Shown here: positions 62,013-64,000 of the stretch, piece after piece
How the letters are laid out: each line of letters begins with the position of its first letter
Numbering within the stretch: the stretch's first letter is position 1
From: Flavobacteriaceae bacterium PS02334
GTDB taxonomy: Bacteria; Bacteroidota; Bacteroidia; Flavobacteriales; Flavobacteriaceae
DNA length: 64,000 nucleotides
Assembly (NCBI GenBank): GCA_029959295.1
Contig: JASCOH010000006.1
Location: 293,637 to 357,636, forward strand
Direction: 5' to 3'
Program-made: the position numbers and the translations under genes
Notes under the pieces: generated by a model
What the model was told of the DNA's origin: nothing
What the model saw: the letters and a program-made list of their open reading frames with translations, nothing else
The model's database searches: none

Positions 62013-63266
62013 TTGAATTTAGAATATTTCATTGCAAAACGACTTACGGCAAGCAAGCAAAACAAAAGCAGTATTTCGGCACCAATTATAAACATTGCAA
62101 TTGCAGCTATCGCCATCGGAATGATCATGATGATTATTTCTGTTGCTACGGGAATTGGCCTGCAGCAAAAAATCCGTGAAAAAGTCGCAGCTTTCAACGG
62201 CCATATTATAGTATCTAATTTTGACGGAAACCAATCTGAGGTAAGCCGTGATCCAATTTCTATAAACCAAGACTTTTATCCAAAGTTCAAGAGCGTTTCA
62301 GGAATAAGTCATATTCAGGCTGTCGCTACAAAAGCTGGAATTATTAGAACGGAATCCGATTTTGAAGCGGTTATATATAAAGGAGTAGGCAAAGACTATG
62401 ATTGGAATAATTTAAAGGAATATTTGGTTGAAGGAAAACTTCCCGATGTTTCTAAAAATTTAAATGCCCAAGTATTAATCTCAAAATATATTTCCGAAAG
62501 ATTACATTTAAAAGTAGGCGACAAGTTCAATACGTTTTTCATGAAAGACGACAATAACAAATTGCCAAACCGAAGGTATTTTGAAGTTGCAGGTATTTAC
62601 AATTCCGGATTTCAAGAATTTGATGCTACTTATATAATAGGAGACATTCGCCACATTCAAAGGATTAATAAATGGAAACCCGATCAAGTCGGTTCCTTCG
62701 AAATTTTTATTGACGATTTCAACCAGATTGAGCAAAAAGGAAACGAGGTATATAATAATACCCAAAATAAGCAAGATGCTTCAAAAACGCTAGACACACA
62801 AACAATCGCTGAAAAGTATTTTTATATTTTCGAGTGGCTGCAGCTTTTTGATTTCAATATAATCGTGATTTTGGTAATCATGATTATTGTCGCAACCATT
62901 AATATGATAGTTGCACTTTTGGTTCTTATCTTAGAGCGTACGCAAATGATAGGAATTTTAAAAGCTTTAGGTGCGAATAACTGGACAGTTAGAAAGATTT
63001 TTCTCTTCAACGCTTTTCATTTAATCATCCGCGGCTTAATTTGGGGTAACATTATCGGCATCGGCTTGATAATTATCCAGCAACAATTCGGAATCATAAA
63101 GCTAAATCCCGAAAGCTACTATGTAAATGTAGCGCCAGTTTATTTAGATTGGATGTATATTCTTTTGCTAAACCTAGGAACAGCAATTGTTGCGCTCATC
63201 GTTTTGCTCATTCCTTCTTATATAGTAACAAAAATCTCTCCAGTGAAAGCAATCCGCTTCGAGTAG
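62013..63266 (+). CDS. FtsX/LolC-type ABC transporter permease
   Basis: 417 residues from TTG 62013 (NLEYFIAKRLTASKQNK), the normal family start. Membrane helices at about 25-48, 283-305, 325-352 and 372-402 enclose a large periplasmic MacB-type domain (about 50-275). Family members of the LolC/LolE type release lipoproteins from the inner membrane. The ATPase subunit is not adjacent, as often in Bacteroidota. The C-terminus ISPVKAIRFE is typical. Confidence 0.9.
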   Translation: MNLEYFIAKRLTASKQNKSSISAPIINIAIAAIAIGMIMMIISVATGIGLQQKIREKVAAFNGHIIVSNFDGNQSEVSRDPISINQDFYPKFKSVSGISHIQAVATKAGIIRTESDFEAVIYKGVGKDYDWNNLKEYLVEGKLPDVSKNLNAQVLISKYISERLHLKVGDKFNTFFMKDDNNKLPNRRYFEVAGIYNSGFQEFDATYIIGDIRHIQRINKWKPDQVGSFEIFIDDFNQIEQKGNEVYNNTQNKQDASKTLDTQTIAEKYFYIFEWLQLFDFNIIVILVIMIIVATINMIVALLVLILERTQMIGILKALGANNWTVRKIFLFNAFHLIIRGLIWGNIIGIGLIIIQQQFGIIKLNPESYYVNVAPVYLDWMYILLLNLGTAIVALIVLLIPSYIVTKISPVKAIRFE

Positions 63267-63274
63267 TTTTTTTA

Positions 63275-63388
63275 GCAGCGAACGGCCAGTCTCATATCAG
63301 GAAACGCAATTCCCGCTGGCGCCGCTCGCTTCCCGCCACCTTTCATGGATGGCGGGAGAGCTCAGACAGCGGCGCCATCGGGGCTAGG
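63275..63388. repeat. Intergenic repeat element (copy c)
   Basis: Begins GCAGCGAACGGCCAG and ends GGCGCCATCGGGGCTAGGGG. Inner hairpins: GGCGCCGCT / AGCGGCGCC enclosing CCCGCCA / TGGCGGG. GC-rich against its surroundings. Same frame as the elements at 7677 and 13618. A further stem with GTTTCC / GGAAAC words continues to about 63422. Confidence 0.65.
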
Positions 63389-63613
63389 GGAGAAAGTTTC
63401 CCGCATTCCAGGAAACTTCCGGCACCAGCATTGCGTGCCATCCGTTAGCTCAAACACGACTCAAATGTCTTTTTATGCCTTATAGGGTAAAAAAAAAGTG
63501 CCGAGCTTCCGTTTCTGCAAAAAACCTCAAAAAAAAGTCCGGCCCCAAAAAGCTATTTTCCAGCGAGTTAAAAGAAATGCTTGAAAAAGATCAAAAAAAG
63601 ACGGTAAAAAAGC

Positions 63614-63643
63614 TTGCACAAGAAGAAAAGTTGCCTACTTTTG
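63614..63643 (+). promoter_or_regulatory. Tandem strong promoter P1 (rRNA-operon type)
   Basis: AAGCTTGC with TTG 63614-63616, 19-nt spacer, TACTTTTG 63636-63643, then CACCCGC as start-site sequence. Confidence 0.75.
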
Positions 63644-63726
63644 CACCCGCAATAACGGCGAAGTTCTTAAGGTATTGGAGGCAGGGAAGGAGATAAAAAA
63701 AGATTCAAAATTTTTCATCAAAAAGC

Positions 63727-63757
63727 TTGCCAAGAATAAAAAAGAGTTTTACCTTTG
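63727..63757 (+). promoter_or_regulatory. Tandem strong promoter P2 (rRNA-operon type)
   Basis: AAGCTTGC with TTG 63727-63729, 20-nt spacer, TACCTTTG 63750-63757, then CACCCCGC. Confidence 0.75.
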
Positions 63758-63850
63758 CACCCCGCAAGACAGGGAGTTCATTGAGAAGCTGGCAGGCAGA
63801 TTTGGAGAAAAAAGGAAATCAAGATTTCTGAAAAAAACTTCACAAAAAGC

Positions 63851-63881
63851 TTGCAGGACTGGAAAAGGAATTCTACTTTTG
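63851..63881 (+). promoter_or_regulatory. Tandem strong promoter P3 (rRNA-operon type)
   Basis: AAGCTTGC with TTG 63851-63853, 20-nt spacer, TACTTTTG 63874-63881, then CACCCGC. Downstream CATATTGGATTGACAGC (from about 63937) looks like the leader before 16S rRNA. Confidence 0.75.
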
Positions 63882-64000
63882 CACCCGCTTCCTGAAACAC
63901 GGATTCGGAAATAAAAAAGAATGACACGTTCATAGACATATTGGATTGACAGCAAAGTCCCTGATTCATCAGGGCAAAAAGAGAGAGCACGTCTTGATCC
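63882..64000 (+). other. Probable rRNA operon leader
   Basis: Non-coding leader behind promoter P3, containing ACATATTGGATTGACAGC, a word I associate with the 5' leader of flavobacterial rRNA operons. The 16S rRNA gene itself is not in the window; the last bases (CTTGATCC) could be near its beginning. Confidence 0.5.

Noticed and set aside
63475-63914. Two overlapping Lys-rich plus-strand ORFs (73 and 79 codons) and minus-strand ORFs over the same DNA
   Set aside because: They run through three tandem promoter units (AAGCTTGC ... TACTTTTGCACCCGC) and are A-rich low-complexity translations without domains; the promoter reading explains the sequence.

Overview
The window looks like a chromosome segment of a Flavobacterium-type member of the Bacteroidota. 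Supporting signs are a GldA gliding-motility ATPase, two GLPGLI proteins, a subtilase with a type IX secretion tail, a methionine synthase split into two genes, AT-rich DNA, and promoters that follow the TTG-N19/21-TAnnTTTG pattern. No tRNA, CRISPR array or insertion sequence was seen.

Layout. 0-10 kb: an envelope region with the end of a carboxypeptidase-regulatory-like protein, GLPGLI proteins, a sensor kinase/response regulator pair, a TonB-dependent receptor and a large secreted protein. 10-18.6 kb: a methionine/SAM region with metK, two short Met/Cys-rich leader peptides each followed by a terminator, an OsmC-like gene, a degenerate homoserine-dehydrogenase-like gene, a SAM-I riboswitch, split metH and metF. 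18.6-21.4 kb: a PagL-like hydrolase, a DUF2807 lipoprotein and gldA. 21.6-25.1 kb: an aromatic amino-acid operon (pheA, aminotransferase, DAHP synthase/chorismate mutase) behind a Phe/Tyr/Trp-rich leader peptide and terminator; tyrA is absent from the gap before the last gene. 25.3-36.8 kb: a VIT/DUF2135 protein, rsgA, dtd, two DUF3857 genes (the first broken by one in-frame stop), a MazG-like gene, aroA and queA. 37-46.5 kb: kynureninase, an arginase-family hydrolase and kynurenine 3-monooxygenase, with an accessory stretch between the last two (21-bp tandem repeats, two unknown genes, the type IX subtilase). 46.5-63.3 kb: NDH-2, a HerA-like ATPase, an exbB-exbD-exbD-tonB operon continuing into a PstS-like lipoprotein and a TPR protein, queE, and assorted housekeeping genes. 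63.3-64 kb: a repeat element and three tandem promoters that look like the leader of an rRNA operon starting beyond the right edge.

The most interesting signal is regulatory. Three leader peptides (at 11845, 12087 and 21630) share one design. Their codons are rich in the amino acids made by the downstream genes. The end of each leader ORF contains a 7-nt copy of the 3' arm of the following terminator, so it can pair with the terminator's 5' arm. That is the layout of ribosome-mediated transcription attenuation. In the sulfur region two such units stand in series and the next operon uses a SAM-I riboswitch, so ribosome-based and metabolite-based sensing lie side by side. All function calls rest on motifs recognised by eye; no database search was possible.
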